The notes below the pieces were generated by a model, which was not told the DNA's origin, ran no database searches, and saw nothing but the letters and a program-made list of their open reading frames with translations. The position numbers were made by a program, and so were the translations under genes. From Unio delphinus (taxonomy: Eukaryota; Mollusca; Bivalvia; Unionida; Unionidae): a stretch of 64,000 nt of DNA. Numbering within the stretch: position 1 is the stretch's first letter; each line of letters starts with the position of its first letter. Where the stretch lies: NCBI GenBank assembly GCA_029339505.1, contig JAQISU010000348.1, positions 2,517,501 to 2,581,500 on the forward strand, given 5' to 3'. This document shows positions 12,064 through 23,194 of the stretch, in pieces.

Positions 12064-13269
12064 ATGTATCAGCAACATAAAAAACAAAGGAAAATGGGCA
12101 ATTACCAATACGAGTACCATGCACCAGAACACACTATCTTGATAGCCAGTGTAAATGCGAGACTGCAACGCATTAGTAACAGGAGCATAGCTAATGCACT
12201 CATACAACATGGCGGAGAGTTTAGGATTGTAAGACCACCCAATAATTATATCATAATGCAGTGCAACACATTGAAACAAGTCTGCAAATATATGGAAATC
12301 TCAACCATAGCAGGGCTCCCAGTACAAATGACAAGGCAAAATGTCACAATAAAAAATCATAACAATAACAAAACAAGCCCAACTCAAGATAAGGATAAAT
12401 CCACCCAAAGACCATATTTAGCAAACCAAGCTAAGTACAAAGCAATCTTTAAACTACCTCGAACAATGGTGTAGAAAATGCAAGAAAATCTTGAATATGA
12501 CCTCAAATTTTACAAAATAACTTGCAAAAGGATTGTAATATTATGTAATCATCCAGGAATGGAAACGTCAACAATCCTACTAGAATTCCAACAACCCCCA
12601 CCAGCACACGTCAGGACTGGACCACATGGAACTAAAGTAAAACTACAGCAGTAACTCAACAAAACCCGATACTACAATAATTGCTGTAAATGGGGTCACT
12701 TTTCTTCCCGCTGCCGTTCACATCCAAGATGTGGAAAATGTGGCGGCAAGCACACAGGAGCATGCCTTATCAAAATACCAAAGTGTGCTAACTGTAGGGC
12801 TGATCACAAATCATATGTTACCCAATGCCCCACAGCAGTACAAGAAAACGTTATCATTCAAACAATGGATCAACAAAACATCTATAATCAAGCCAAGAAA
12901 CAACATATACAAAAGGAAATCATACCTAATGCAAAAAGTCATAAGCACAACCCAAACCAAAAACAACTAAACAAACTCATGACAAAGATACAAGAAGGCA
13001 AGCTTCAAATCAGGAACAAAACACTAACACCGGCGAGAATGAGTAACCTAGATACAACCGCAAATCCAGACATATTTTTCAATAGAACATCCATTGACAC
13101 TTATTTAAACCAACTACAAAAATCAATCAGCAACCAAATGAGGAACGACCGAATTACTAAAGATGAATTTATTAGCAATATATATCTAAAAAATACTGGA
13201 CTACATAGAATCACACCAGGGAGAGAGCTCAACCCATCACGAATAAATCAACAACAGAAAAAATATTAA
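12064..13269 (+). pseudogene. LINE ORF1 (gag-like, zinc knuckles), frameshifted
   Basis: The N-terminal part (12064-12474) is an uncharacterised RNA-binding-type region. From about 12660 the translation gives three zinc knuckles: GHFSSRC (whose first Cys is replaced by Tyr), CGKCGGKHTGAC, and CANCRADHKSYVTQC. This spacing is typical of jockey/I LINE ORF1 proteins, which bind the element RNA. A basic Asn/Gln-rich tail follows to 13269. A stop at about 12472 and a frame change divide the coding region. Confidence 0.7.
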
Positions 13270-13344
13270 CAACAGCATAAACAATGGATACTGGAATCAA
13301 AAATAATGATTCGGCTAACAAAACAAAAAAACAAGACCCCAGAC

Positions 13345-14660
13345 AAGTTATTTATATGGCAATGGAATTGCAGAGGGCTAAATAAAAAACTATGGAGAAT
13401 TAATCTCAGCAATCCACGGAACCATCACCAAGCCCAAGATCATCTGTCTTCAAGAAAATCTACTTAAGGAAATTAGTACAAACATTCCTAAAATAACAGG
13501 CTATCAAACTACTTAAAACACAGAAATACCGGCATGAAAGGAGGAGGCCTAGCCATATATGTACATGACACCATCACAGACGCACTAGAGGAAGTTATTA
13601 ATGTTAACTCAACAGAAACACCAATTGAATTTCAAAAAATTGTCTTTACAGTAGCAACAAAAACAATACATCTGTACAAAATATATGATCAAGACAAAAT
13701 AATCAAAACAACAACCAACTTTTTCAACAAATAATCAAGAAAAGGGGCATCACACAGAATGGGGTAGTGACTGCACAGATACGAGAGGGAAAAACATCAT
13801 AAAATACATAACAGAAGAACAACTAGAACTTTTGAACAACCGAACCCCCACATGTATAGACCCCAGCCAAGGCAAACTCTCTACCATTTACTTCACCATT
13901 GCGACGCCTAGCCTGGCTGTAATTACCCAATGGGAAGTGATGCAACATTCTACATTAGGCAGCGACCACTTCCTTTATGTACCACCATATACGACTCGTG
14001 CCCAACGGAGCAACAAAAAACACAACAAAGATGGAAACTCAAAAATGCAAACTAGAACAGCTTTAAAGACCAACTTAAATTAGTAAACCTTGCGGAAATC
14101 CAAGATGAGGATACAAATAAATATTACGACAATCTCGTACAAATTATAAACGAAGCGGCAAATAAGAGTATACCCAAAACAACAGGTTTCCATTATAAAC
14201 AAACCACAATCCCCTGGTGGACAGAGATAAATTGCAGAATTGTCCGTCAGGAGAAAAAAAACCTGGTTTAAGTCTCTTAAAACACACAAAAACCGCCTCT
14301 GACTTTCTTATATACAAACAAACGGAAATCAACACTAGGACGGTAATAAATGAGGCAAAAAATGACTCATGGAGAAGATACTGCACAACGCTCAATCATA
14401 AAACAAATACTAAATAACTCTGCAATAAAATAAAAGCCATGAAAGGCAAAACACCCACAACAGCGCCGAGAATCCAAGGAACAACAAACAATATGGAAGT
14501 AGCAGAGATGTTAACCCATCACTTTGCTAACTCCGGCAGCGATAACAATCACAAACACGAGTTCTTACAGCAAAAATTAACATTAGAAAAAGAATTTCCC
14601 CACATTTTCAAAGATCGAGACAACAGAGATTCTCCACTGAATTTTTAATCTGAAGGAATG
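13345..14660 (+). pseudogene. LINE ORF2 fragment: endonuclease and linker, no reverse transcriptase
   Basis: The start reads WQWNCRGLNKK and continues with KIICLQE and GGGLAIYVHDTI, the usual first motifs of LINE endonucleases. The end of that domain, STLGSDHF, is near 13955. A Trp-Trp linker (PWWTEINC) follows at about 14213, as in jockey-like elements before the reverse transcriptase. Multiple frameshifts are present and the polymerase domain is absent. Confidence 0.7.
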
Positions 14661-15263
14661 GAGACAAGACCTCAGTAGAGTACAGTTAGATGACAAGTAG
14701 TCAAATAGGATCATGTCGTGCAAAATACATAGATAATAACTATATATAGAAATTGTAAACGTGTACAAATATATAAATTCAGTTTGCCTTAAATGTCATC
14801 AGCTCATATAGACAATAAGTTAGATTATAATAATGTAGATCATAAGGTCATGCCGTTAATAGATAAACATACTCTATATATTAAATTATACAACTCAACA
14901 TAAATATAACGGGAGTCGCTTGTAAGAGAAACATGGGTAAGATTTCATGCTGTTTAATATAATTCTTTGTCTCTTTACGACTGATATTTTTGTTAAACAA
15001 GCATCGAATCAGGATCGTCTACAATAACGTTTCTTAAAAATTGAAATTCTTTTCAACGTGTACCTTAAGTGCTAGTAATATAACGGATTCTTGATTTCAA
15101 ATTAGAGTTGTCAAAGATTGAACTGACCAATTCAGAACAGAAAATGTATGCAGTATATCAAGTGACTAGCCAGTGCTGCAATTTAATCCAAATGTAGGAT
15201 TACTCTACTTTAAAGGTTTTTAAAATCTGAACTACTTAGCAGAAAGGTGAACCATCCACGTAC

Positions 15264-15348
<85 letters not shown>

Positions 15349-15359
15349 CAGGACTCAGA
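14661..15359. other. Sequence upstream of the host signal-peptide exon, with (TA)n
   Basis: AT-rich sequence without a recognisable gene. A (TA)n tract at about 15265-15344 ends 15 bases before the ATG of exon 1. The host promoter should lie here or further upstream but no core element can be told apart in such AT-rich DNA. Confidence 0.4.
15265..15344 (+). repeat. (TA)n microsatellite
   Basis: About 40 TA units directly before host exon 1. Confidence 0.95.
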
Positions 15360-15399
15360 ATGGCATGGATGTCACTTGTGTACGTCTTGTTTATGTTAG
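15360..15399 (+). CDS. Host exon 1: signal peptide
   Basis: ATG followed by [13 protein letters not shown], a short hydrophobic leader, then a strong donor site gtgagt at 15400. It ends in phase 1, which fits exon 2. Exon-encoded leaders ending in phase 1 are common in secreted and Ig-superfamily genes. Confidence 0.6.
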
Positions 15400-16204
15400 G
15401 TGAGTACTTAACATCTTTTTACTTATCGCATGTTTCAATGTATGCTTGAGTTAGGGTTGTGTGTTATGGTAATTTCACCATTTGCATGACCTAAATAAAG
15501 TTTAAGTTATATTGGGAGGGGCCGCACCATTTCTTCAAATAGACTTTGATGTTAAAACGTGGTCCGGCACGTAGATTTCTGTGTTTTAATTGGAGGGTTT
15601 CACTATAGGTTCAAACGGTTGATATATGGTCGACATAGCCTGCAACGGGTAAATAGAACTGGGTGGCTTTGGATAGTCTCAGCGGAAAATCAAACATGGT
15701 GAGACACTATAGCGACAGTGGAAACTTTCCACGGGTCTCAATAGCTACTAGGAAGAATTGAACATACAGAAAAAATACATCTACAATATACATTGACAAA
15801 CAAATACACGTTCAAATACTTTTACTACAGAAATACAAAAACAATGTAGGCAAAAAGAATATACATGTTTTTTGATGCAATGGATTAGCCTTGAAAATGG
15901 CCTTTTTGTTGCTAAAACCATTAGTTAACATAGGGAACATTACATGTCTTCGTCTCTTCCACAAACGTGGTCTGACATCTGGACCGTAAATAAAGACTTT
16001 CTTCAGACAGCCTTCCTCATCACATAGATCATTCGTTTTAAAATAGCTGTATGATTGATCTTCTTGATACCCTTGATGATTTCACATACACCTGATGTCA
16101 CTTGTTGCAACCCATCGCGGCTCTTTATTGGATTTCATCATCATCGTGAACCCATGCAGCTTCCGCCCTATGGAGTTCATCTAAGCCTGAACAAACCACT
16201 ATAT

Positions 16205-16910
16205 GTACATCTTTGTCTCATCGAACTGAATCAGATTTTAAATTAACGTTTACTGATTTTAAACCCTGTATCAAAAAGTACCTACGTCAGAAGTGGCAGG
16301 CGTCATGGGATGATGCAGTCAATAATAAACTTCATGCCATCAAACAAACCTTGGAGGAATGGACTCCTTCCTACAGAACTATCCGTAGAGAGGTTGTCAC
16401 TGCAAGAATCAGAATCGGTCATACATACATTACCCACTCCCACATACTAAAAGGTCAAGATCCACCAGAGTGCGTTTCTTGCGATGAACTATTCACTGTT
16501 GAGCACTTTATGACCGAGTGTTCCGACCTGCAACCTACGCGTCATAAATACTATCATGTACATGACATGAATGAACTTTTTGATACTATACAAATCACTA
16601 GTTTTTTAGATTTACTGAAGGAAGTAAATCTCTATTTTAAACTATAACTTTTATACCATCACCTAAATATTTGTATCTAATGCAAACACCACCTCTTATT
16701 TACAACATCTTATCATCAACATACCCCATTTACATCTCCCGTTGATTGGGAAGCTTCATATGTTCCTGTTCCAAACATCTTACAATTTTATATTAACTAT
16801 TATGTTTTTTTTTATATCGCTGGTCGATGTAAAACCTTGTTATTTTCAAACATCTAACCTATTGTATGGCGCTAAATAGCCTAAACGTGCTGGTGCGCCG
16901 TTAAAATTCA
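16205..16910 (+). mobile_element. LINE family 2, 5'-truncated 3' end (copy 1)
   Basis: An open frame at 16213-16647 ends with a Cys/His motif, PPECVSCDELFTVEHFMTEC, and NLYFKL. The same protein end occurs at about 28260-28490 and 28593-28868. A 3' untranslated tail of about 260 bp containing 'atcgctggtcgatgtaaaacc' and 'gcgctaaatagcctaaacgtg' matches 29035-29125. The upstream part reads as the segment just after the RNase H domain (FTDFKPCIKKYLRQKWQASW). Confidence 0.8.
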
Positions 16911-17004
16911 AACAAACTCATCGAACTGAACTATCTAGAGATGAAAACTGGTTGCTTCTGCTTTTGTATGGATACATCGACCTCGAAAGTCGATTAAAAA
17001 CGTT

Positions 17005-17190
17005 GAAAGGAACATAGCACAAATGTATGAGTGGACCTACATCTCAACAGTAGGATTTGACTACGCTGGCACAGCAGATATAATCAGATGTGTCAGTTGC
17101 GGTGTGACACTAAAGGAGTGGGATCAGAAAGATTCGGCATACCTGGAACATGCTTGATGACCTATGCACTGTCTCTACCAACCTTCGCAG
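17005..17190 (+). pseudogene. BIR (IAP-type) domain with two in-frame stops
   Basis: The translation has the BIR core: FDYAGTADIIRCVSCGVTLK, then EWDQKD and a His. Cysteines and histidine are spaced C-x2-C-x16-H-x6-C, exactly the BIR zinc site, if two consecutive TGA codons at 17155-17160 are read through. BIR domains bind caspases or other apoptosis factors in IAP proteins. It stands directly before the ATPase remnant of Polinton copy B, so it may have been cargo of that element, or simply a host IAP fragment. Confidence 0.65.
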
Positions 17191-17219
17191 TAATCTGTTC
17201 ATGGATATTTTGCAAGAGA

Positions 17220-17770
17220 ACATCATATCGTTCCAGCTAAGAGGCCTTTTATCCTCGCCATCCCTTTAATATGTTACTTGAATATGTTAAGTGCTGGACC
17301 CAGTGTTTCAGGTAAAGCCAAATTTGACAAACGTTTGATCGAACACAACTGTCAAATAATCAAAGTCCAAGAGAGATAGTTTCCAGGTTTTATTGCAAGC
17401 AAGAATTGTCAGTTAATCAGTTGTGAACCCATCAACATCTAGTGATGACCGTCATGAAGAAGATGATACGACATAAAATGAACCGCGGAAAACGATGGTC
17501 ATCAGTGTTGTTGTGTTTTTCAACGAAAGAGATGTCTACCCCGAAAGTGCACACTACCATTTATCTTCTGTTAAAAAAGAAAAGAACCATTTTGTCGTTT
17601 AGCTCATGTCCGAAAAGGCGCTTCTCCGAACATAGACGCCCTATTCGTTCACACAAGAAAATTCGTCCAAAGAAAATATGATTGGCACAAAAAGGAGGAT
17701 TTGTATGCCCTTGTTGTTACCACACGTCCTCATAAGGAAATGGAGTAGTATAAATAGACGCGTATTGAGC
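17220..17770 (+). pseudogene. Packaging-ATPase remnant (copy B)
   Basis: The frame near 17300 reads GPSVSGKAKFDKRLIEHN, which resembles the Walker A region of Polinton A32-type ATPases with the lysine followed by Ala instead of Thr/Ser. A weak match to the family C-terminus (DLYALVVTTRPHKEME) occurs near 17697-17750. Several stops lie between. The assignment rests on the Walker A phrase and on position. Confidence 0.45.
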
Positions 17771-17779
17771 GATGACTTA

Positions 17780-18290
17780 AGCAGCATTTGTTTTGGTTGA
17801 TTTTTGCTCCTTGAAAGAAAGAAAAGATGTCACTCTTAAGAAGTCATCACTCTCCTGCCGAAAACGAAAAGACAAAAGGTCTGCACTTTTGTTAAGCAAA
17901 ACGCTGGGTCGTGTTGCCAGTTCTGTCAAATCCCCTCCATCCATGAGAAGGCAACTGATACAAACGACCTCGAATGTCATCTATACGATGTGCGAATGTT
18001 GCCTGAATATCTTGAACAGAATGACACCTTAATCTTAGCTAAACATGGCGACGTTTTTCGTACGGATTTTTGCGTACGTTGAAAAAACTGGATCAAAGAG
18101 CTGGTGGAAGCAATTCTGGGAGAAGACCCTTGAGGTGTTTTACCCACCGAAAGAGAAGAAGTACAAAGGAACGTGCTGCAACGATATCGTACGTGTATTG
18201 CGGAATATCATGGTGGGACGAAAGCTGTCTCCTGTGCCCTACGAACAATTGATGTAATTCCATCGTTGACAAGAACAACGCATCCTGCAT
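17780..18290 (+). pseudogene. Remnant of small virion-type protein (copy B)
   Basis: Frames around 17880-18110 give LGRVASSVKSPPSMRRQL, then TMCECCLNILN and FLRTLKKLDQRAGG in different frames. This resembles a short Polinton protein of invertebrates with a Cys-containing helix and a basic 'R..L..KGG' end. Recognition is by memory of the pattern only. The following region to 18880 shows further fragments that I cannot assign. Confidence 0.35.
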
Positions 18291-18879
18291 TTACCTCAAA
18301 ATCCTCATATGATAAAAACTGTCTGAGTTACAACACGAACGAAAATTGTTGATGGATTAAACCAATTTGTCTGAAAAAGATAAATCTTTACAGTACGTCC
18401 AAGTGTTGAAAGGGCTTCAACTCGTGCACCATAATGCTTTACACGAAACGGCTTAATCGATTCCGAAAGATTGAAATACCCTGATGAAACGTTCATCGCC
18501 ATCATCACCACAATTGACCAAGACAGCCAGTCACGGGGATTACAGTAAAAGGACAAGAATATCTTGAAGTTAGCAACGCCAAATACGTAAAGAATTGGTA
18601 GGATTAAAAGATGATGGCATCCCCCTGCTCACCAGAAGAGAGAAGAAGTGATGGAAGAACTGAAGAAGTGATGGAAGAACTGAAGATCCCTGTCCAGACA
18701 TCCTCCTTGACACGTATCTCTCGTCGAACACTTAAACCATTACGATCTAAGACATTACCCGATAAAGAATACAACAGCATTGATAAACAGTGGGTGGTTA
18801 TTTAAAGATAGAGTCCGGATGGAGAATTTGATAACGCAAACAAATCCGAGTTAGTGTGAGCCTCAAAACTGGTACTGAA

Positions 18880-19240
18880 ACTAAGCTGTGGTCGCCCGCT
18901 CCGATGGCAAATCAACAAAGACATTGAATTTAATAGAACGAATGTGGAAATGATTTATGCATCAACACATTCTCAAACACATAGACGTTTTACCACGCCT
19001 AGTCAAAGCTTAGAACGAATTTTATAATCGGAGCACAAGATGCACCTTCAAAGAAATGATTCCCGACAACAAATTATCCGTGTTTGTGTGCCTGTTTGAT
19101 ACGTTTCCGATTGCTGTCCCCAAGAAAGATATAGTGTTAACGACGGGAGTTTTGACTTCCATTGATAAAACCAAACATACTTTCGAAAAGATTACTTACC
19201 CAACTGTACAACCAAATTGGTTTATGTCATTGGACGTGTG
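18880..19240 (+). pseudogene. Integrase C-terminal remnant (copy B)
   Basis: Around 19050-19200 the phrases LFDTFPIAVPKKDIVLTTGV and IDKTKHTFEK align with SERLFGTSRTMAVPRKGGVL and IDQTKRTFDK of the copy A integrase. Upstream traces (18895-19020) follow the same order. Stops are frequent. Confidence 0.65.
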
Positions 19241-19264
19241 GTTTGCCGTCATCTACCCGTCTAC

Positions 19265-19940
19265 GTTACCCTATTGCAGTTCCATGGATGTGATTCTTCA
19301 AAATAGCTTGTGCTGTTTCACGGCCAAATTACCTCGTGTCATATAAATGAATCGCAAAACGCATCGGGAATCAACTTTGGTCGAAATCATTCACCACACA
19401 CGGGTCCAGAATATCATCATAAATCAAACTTTTCGGTCGTAATCCTGAACGTAGTACAACAACAGACGGATGCGAACGATCCAGATTTTTCGTACACAAA
19501 ATAACATTGGTAGCAGTAGTAGTAGTAGTAGTACCTTAGCGCTCAAGATTTGGCGGAAACGATTGTCAGCATTTTCGACGATAAGTTTAACAAAGGCCAA
19601 CACAAATTTTCACCCTGCTTTGTTAACAATTCGGTGGAGACCGAATTAACAAGTATTTTGGTTACCCTGTATGATAGAAAGAAGGATTCACGTTGATGTC
19701 TGTGTAGTCCAATGTGGTGGAGAACAACGTGGTGGGACACACATCCGAACTGTTACTGACAGTCATTCCTTACACACTGGCTTCTGCTAAGGAGGAAAGT
19801 AGACACAACTATCACACTCACCGCCAGTTTGTAAATCCTCACCATTTGTTCGTCAGTTGGTCGTATTTTGAAAGTGTGAACAATAGTACAGTAGGAAATA
19901 TGGAACTAAATAATCCATTCACGTAAAAGATTCTCTAAAG
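19265..19940 (+). pseudogene. Penton-like protein remnant (copy B)
   Basis: SSMDVILQNSLCCFTAKLP near 19270 matches the start of the copy A penton remnant, and MVENNVVGHTSELLLTVIPY (19714-) matches its C-terminal half. The integrase runs almost directly into it, so the intervening region has been deleted. A trinucleotide (AGT)n tract lies inside at about 19509-19533. Confidence 0.65.
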
Positions 19941-19954
19941 ACTTGTGACGCTTG

Positions 19955-20365
19955 TATCCTGTGTATCAAGGAGTCGCTCGACAACGAGGACATGATTTAA
20001 GAGATGTGCTAAAATATGCGTTTTGTTCGGCGGCACTCGCCTTGAAACCGATGATGACGTGAGGATAGCACGCATTAAAAGATGTCCCGTAAGCGCAAAG
20101 AAAATAATTTTTACAAAATGTCAACATCAACAAATGAAACTAAGAGCAAACCTTGTTTGGGGCAGGATATAATGTGATAGTTGAAACTGTAAAAATACAT
20201 CTGGGTCGTCGAGAAATTTCTATAAATATGCTGCACGCTGTTGAGCAAGGCATTCTTTCTTCCCTCACTCCACAGGAAGGACAAGGCAGAAAGAGACGAC
20301 GAAGACACCCCTCCAGAAGATTTCATAAATATGTGAGAAAGACGAAGAAAAGAAGAACTGTTTGA
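19955..20365 (+). pseudogene. Two virion-type protein remnants between penton and MCP (copy B)
   Basis: The first (19970-20080) reads YPVYQGVARQRGHDLRDVLK then AALALKPMM; this resembles the glycine/arginine-led membrane-active virion proteins of Polintons. The second (20153-20365) reads VKIHLGRREISINMLHAVEQ and ends in a strongly basic tail, RKRRRRHPSRRFHKYVRKT. Both are short and partly broken; functions are unknown. Confidence 0.45.
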
Positions 20366-20404
20366 GAATTCAACGACTTTGATTAACAGGTTTACCAAAC
20401 GTCT

Positions 20405-20757
20405 TGCAAATGTTTCATTCTTCTTTTACATCCTCAGTTCCTATTGAATTTCAAATCAATGGACATCGAGAAGATTAAATCGATCTGAATAGCAGTTACT
20501 TGTACCTGAAACTCAAAGTCCTCGATATGACTGAATATTATATAGATGACAATGAGGGTGTAAATTCCGTCAATACGTGTATGGCTTCCTTTCTCAGCGA
20601 AATGGATTTGTGCTTGAATAACACACTAATAAGCAGCGGCATGGACAATATTTACCCCTACCTGCCATACCGCCAAAATCTTTTGACGTACGTAAATGAA
20701 GCCAAAGAGACTTATCTAGATGATTGTATAGTATGGAAAACTGACACGGTAGGTTAG
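20405..20757 (+). pseudogene. MCP N-terminal remnant (copy B)
   Basis: It reads SVPIEFQINGHRED, IDLNSSYLYLKLKV, FLSEMDLCLNNTLISSGMD and NLLTYVNEAKETYLDD, matching the F54H12.2-like MCP of copy A in order. One stop interrupts the start and the rest of the gene is missing. Confidence 0.75.
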
Positions 20758-21826
20758 CCTAGCAAGATCCACGGATGTTTTTATATGAATTTTAATATTT
20801 TAAAAGACATTATGCATTCTTGAGAGAAATTTTGAACTACTTAACCTAAGCAGGTATGTCAAAGAGCTAATTCCAAACGTTGGGCAAAGTTTTGCGTTCT
20901 ATAACTGGGGTAATATTAAACAGATAAAGACAAGTAATTCTAGAGTAATATGAAAGACCTATCGGTATTTGAATGGTGGAGCCTCTTTGGAGATGGTAGA
21001 AGCAGCAATGACAGAAATGACAAGGAACCTAGAGCCCTTTCCAAGATCATTCCATTGCTTCAAATGAGTTTTACCATCTTGCCCAATTTATTTGTCTTCT
21101 GTGGTATAAGTATTTGTTTATGTATTTGAGTTTTTGTGCATGTCTTTTGTGTTTGTCCCTATACAATCCTTATTACAGAACAGACCCACCGTTTTCCATT
21201 TCTCTTTTTAGGCAAGAATGGCCCTTGTGTAAGCTGTTGAGGATATACAGTTCCACCCTTATCCATGTCCCCGTTTAGGCTATACAGACTCACTCTGTTC
21301 CGTTTCCCTGTTTCAGGTTATATTAACCTAATAAAAACTTGTTGAGGCTTTAGTGCAAACCCCAATTTTAACATAGAAGTTTACCTGAGGCCATAAATCT
21401 AGAGGGCATTATGTCGGACCACGTTTGAACATAGACGTATACGTGATGGTATGGTGCCCTCCTATCCTACACGTACAAGTTAGAGGAATTGTAATTCTTT
21501 CATTTGTATGATAGTATTCTGTCTCTCTGTCTCACTCGTTAGTCACTCACTCGCATAACATTACTTTTCAAACAATGTCATATCCTAGATATAATTTGCA
21601 GTTACTCCAATGCATATTTTTAAAGAAATCAATCAAAAAGACGCCAACTAGAAAAAAAAATATAAGAAAAATTGTCAAGCTTCAATTCCAGTAGAAATAG
21701 TTATGTCAACTTTGGTAATTTCAACGCTTTTCGTGTTTACTGCTTGTCTTATCTTTTGTGTTTGCCTTCGCGAAATACTCAGACTCGATATCGACCAGGT
21801 TTGTAAACAAGTTTTATACAATTCGT

Positions 21827-21878
<52 letters not shown>

Positions 21879-21890
21879 GATCACTTTTAG
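20758..21890. other. Intron sequence with (TA)n
   Basis: No gene is seen. A (TA)n run lies at about 21831-21876 directly before the acceptor of host exon 2. The stretch 21340-21470 shares phrases in inverted order with 15510-15610. Confidence 0.4.
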
Positions 21891-21976
21891 ACTCAACGAG
21901 CGGGATTCGGTGTCAAAGTTGTACCAGCGGTTCTATTACCAATTGTCATCATGTGGTCACCTGTGCACAGAACGAG
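21891..21976 (+). CDS. Host exon 2: first part of Ly6/uPAR-like domain
   Basis: Acceptor 'cacttttag' precedes and donor gtgagt follows. Starting with the two bases needed to complete exon 1, it encodes STSGIRCQSC, then TNCHHVVTCAQNE. The pattern C-x2-C-x8-C-x5-C-x3-E is the usual start of a Ly6/uPAR (three-finger) domain. It ends in phase 0. Confidence 0.65.
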
Positions 21977-23190
21977 GTGAGTAATACTTTAGATGTTGCA
22001 TGCATGTGCAAGAAAGGAAGTGCTGGATATTTGTGATCCAAATCTTTTGTAAGGTGGTTTAATTCGTTATATATTAAACTGTTTGTCAACGTTTAATGCC
22101 AGTAGAATTTCTATTCCATTACTTCACTATCTTGACTGTTCATTGCACATTAATAACAGCGCAATTACAAAGCAAGTCGACGACAATTGGCACTGGAGTG
22201 TGTGTTCTCATATGGTACAAATGTAGCATTTATGTAATTAAATAGTATCGGAGCTCGGTTTCTTTCTGTCCCAGTGACATGTATTACTCTGGCTTACTAT
22301 GTACAACAAACTAAAGACCTACTATTACGCTTTGTGTATAATGGTACATGCTTGAATACATAACTCAGAGAGTTAATATACGAGGTAGCTCGACCACTCG
22401 TATATATGTAGTGAATAGGAGAGTATTAGAAAATCAAATTAAAGAAATTACTAAACAACTTAAGTTTCTCCATTAAATAAAAATGATTGCCATGTTAACC
22501 AGGCTGATGCACAAACATTATGGTGTAGTCTGCAATATTTTTTTCACAAGTTGCATATTCACTACGTTATGATTCTTTGTCATAGTATAATTCGATTTCT
22601 TTCACACTTCACGTGAGCAATTGTTCTTTATTTAGCATTATCTGTTAATCGTGCTCTCTTAAAACCTTCTCGTTAGTCATTCTCCGTTATTCTTCCTCTA
22701 GTAGTAATTCTATTAATTATTATGTTAATCTTTATATGCTTATCCTTATCTGTTAATATGTTTCTTCAACTCATTAGGTGTCAATCGGTTTATGTTTCAG
22801 TTTAAAATACTCTGAGCAGTAGGATGATATTCCGTGATGAAATCTTTCTCAAATAACCACCATTTGTGGTTTTTATTTTCGCATGGGATTAGTACACGAG
22901 TTTCGTGATTCAGTGTTTAAATAAAATAAATATGAAAGAACAGATGTATAGAAAGAAAAACAACCAGCAAATTACTCTACTCTAAACACATCAGTTAATA
23001 TTAGTAATCGCCAACCCACACGTTCGACCGCTCATTTTACCAAGGCCACCTCATCATAGCCAAAATTGACGTTTTGGCAGCCGAACATAAAGGCTCTAGG
23101 CAGACCCTCTTAGTTATTGTGTCTTAAAAGCCATGGCACTGGCTAGAATAGGTTATTATTAACGTATGTGTTTAGAGTAGTGTATGCACT
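21977..23190. other. Host intron 2, first part; no gene seen
   Basis: AT-rich intron sequence without recognisable repeats. Confidence 0.4.
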
Positions 23191-23194
23191 GGCT

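Larger units (their letters stand above)
11590..14660 (+). mobile_element. Jockey/I-type LINE, 3'-truncated and broken
   Basis: The element has an ORF1 with zinc knuckles (to about 13270) and the start of ORF2 with an apurinic-type endonuclease (about 13345-14050) and the linker before reverse transcriptase. Sequence stops being recognisable near 14660, so the reverse transcriptase is missing. Both reading frames carry stops and frameshifts. The host strand is the same as that of the Ly6/Ig gene exons. Confidence 0.75.
17010..20760 (+). mobile_element. Degraded Polinton/Maverick copy B (same lineage as copy A)
   Basis: Remnants of an ATPase, a hydrophobic/basic virion protein, integrase end, penton-like protein, another virion protein and the MCP follow in order on the + strand. 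Matches to copy A include the integrase end, the penton motifs and the MCP N-terminus. A BIR-domain pseudogene lies at its left edge. Every gene is broken and large internal deletions have occurred, for instance between integrase and penton near 19260. No terminal repeats were found. Confidence 0.7.
15400..21890 (+). other. Host intron 1, holding LINE and Polinton remnants
   Basis: It contains a LINE 3' end (16205-16910) and degraded Polinton copy B (17010-20760). At 15510-15610 the phrase 'gatgttaaaacgtggtccgg' recurs in inverted and diverged form near 21340-21430, which indicates an undefined dispersed repeat. Confidence 0.5.

Noticed and set aside
20050..20365. Histone- or protamine-like host gene because of the RKRRRRH tail
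   Set aside because: It lies between penton and MCP remnants of a Polinton and has no host-like exon structure.
21675..21984. Frames with Tyr-Ile repeats on both strands, including a signal-peptide-like start at 21703
   Set aside because: They run through a (TA)n tract. The real exon here (21891-21976) uses another frame, supported by splice sites and cysteines.
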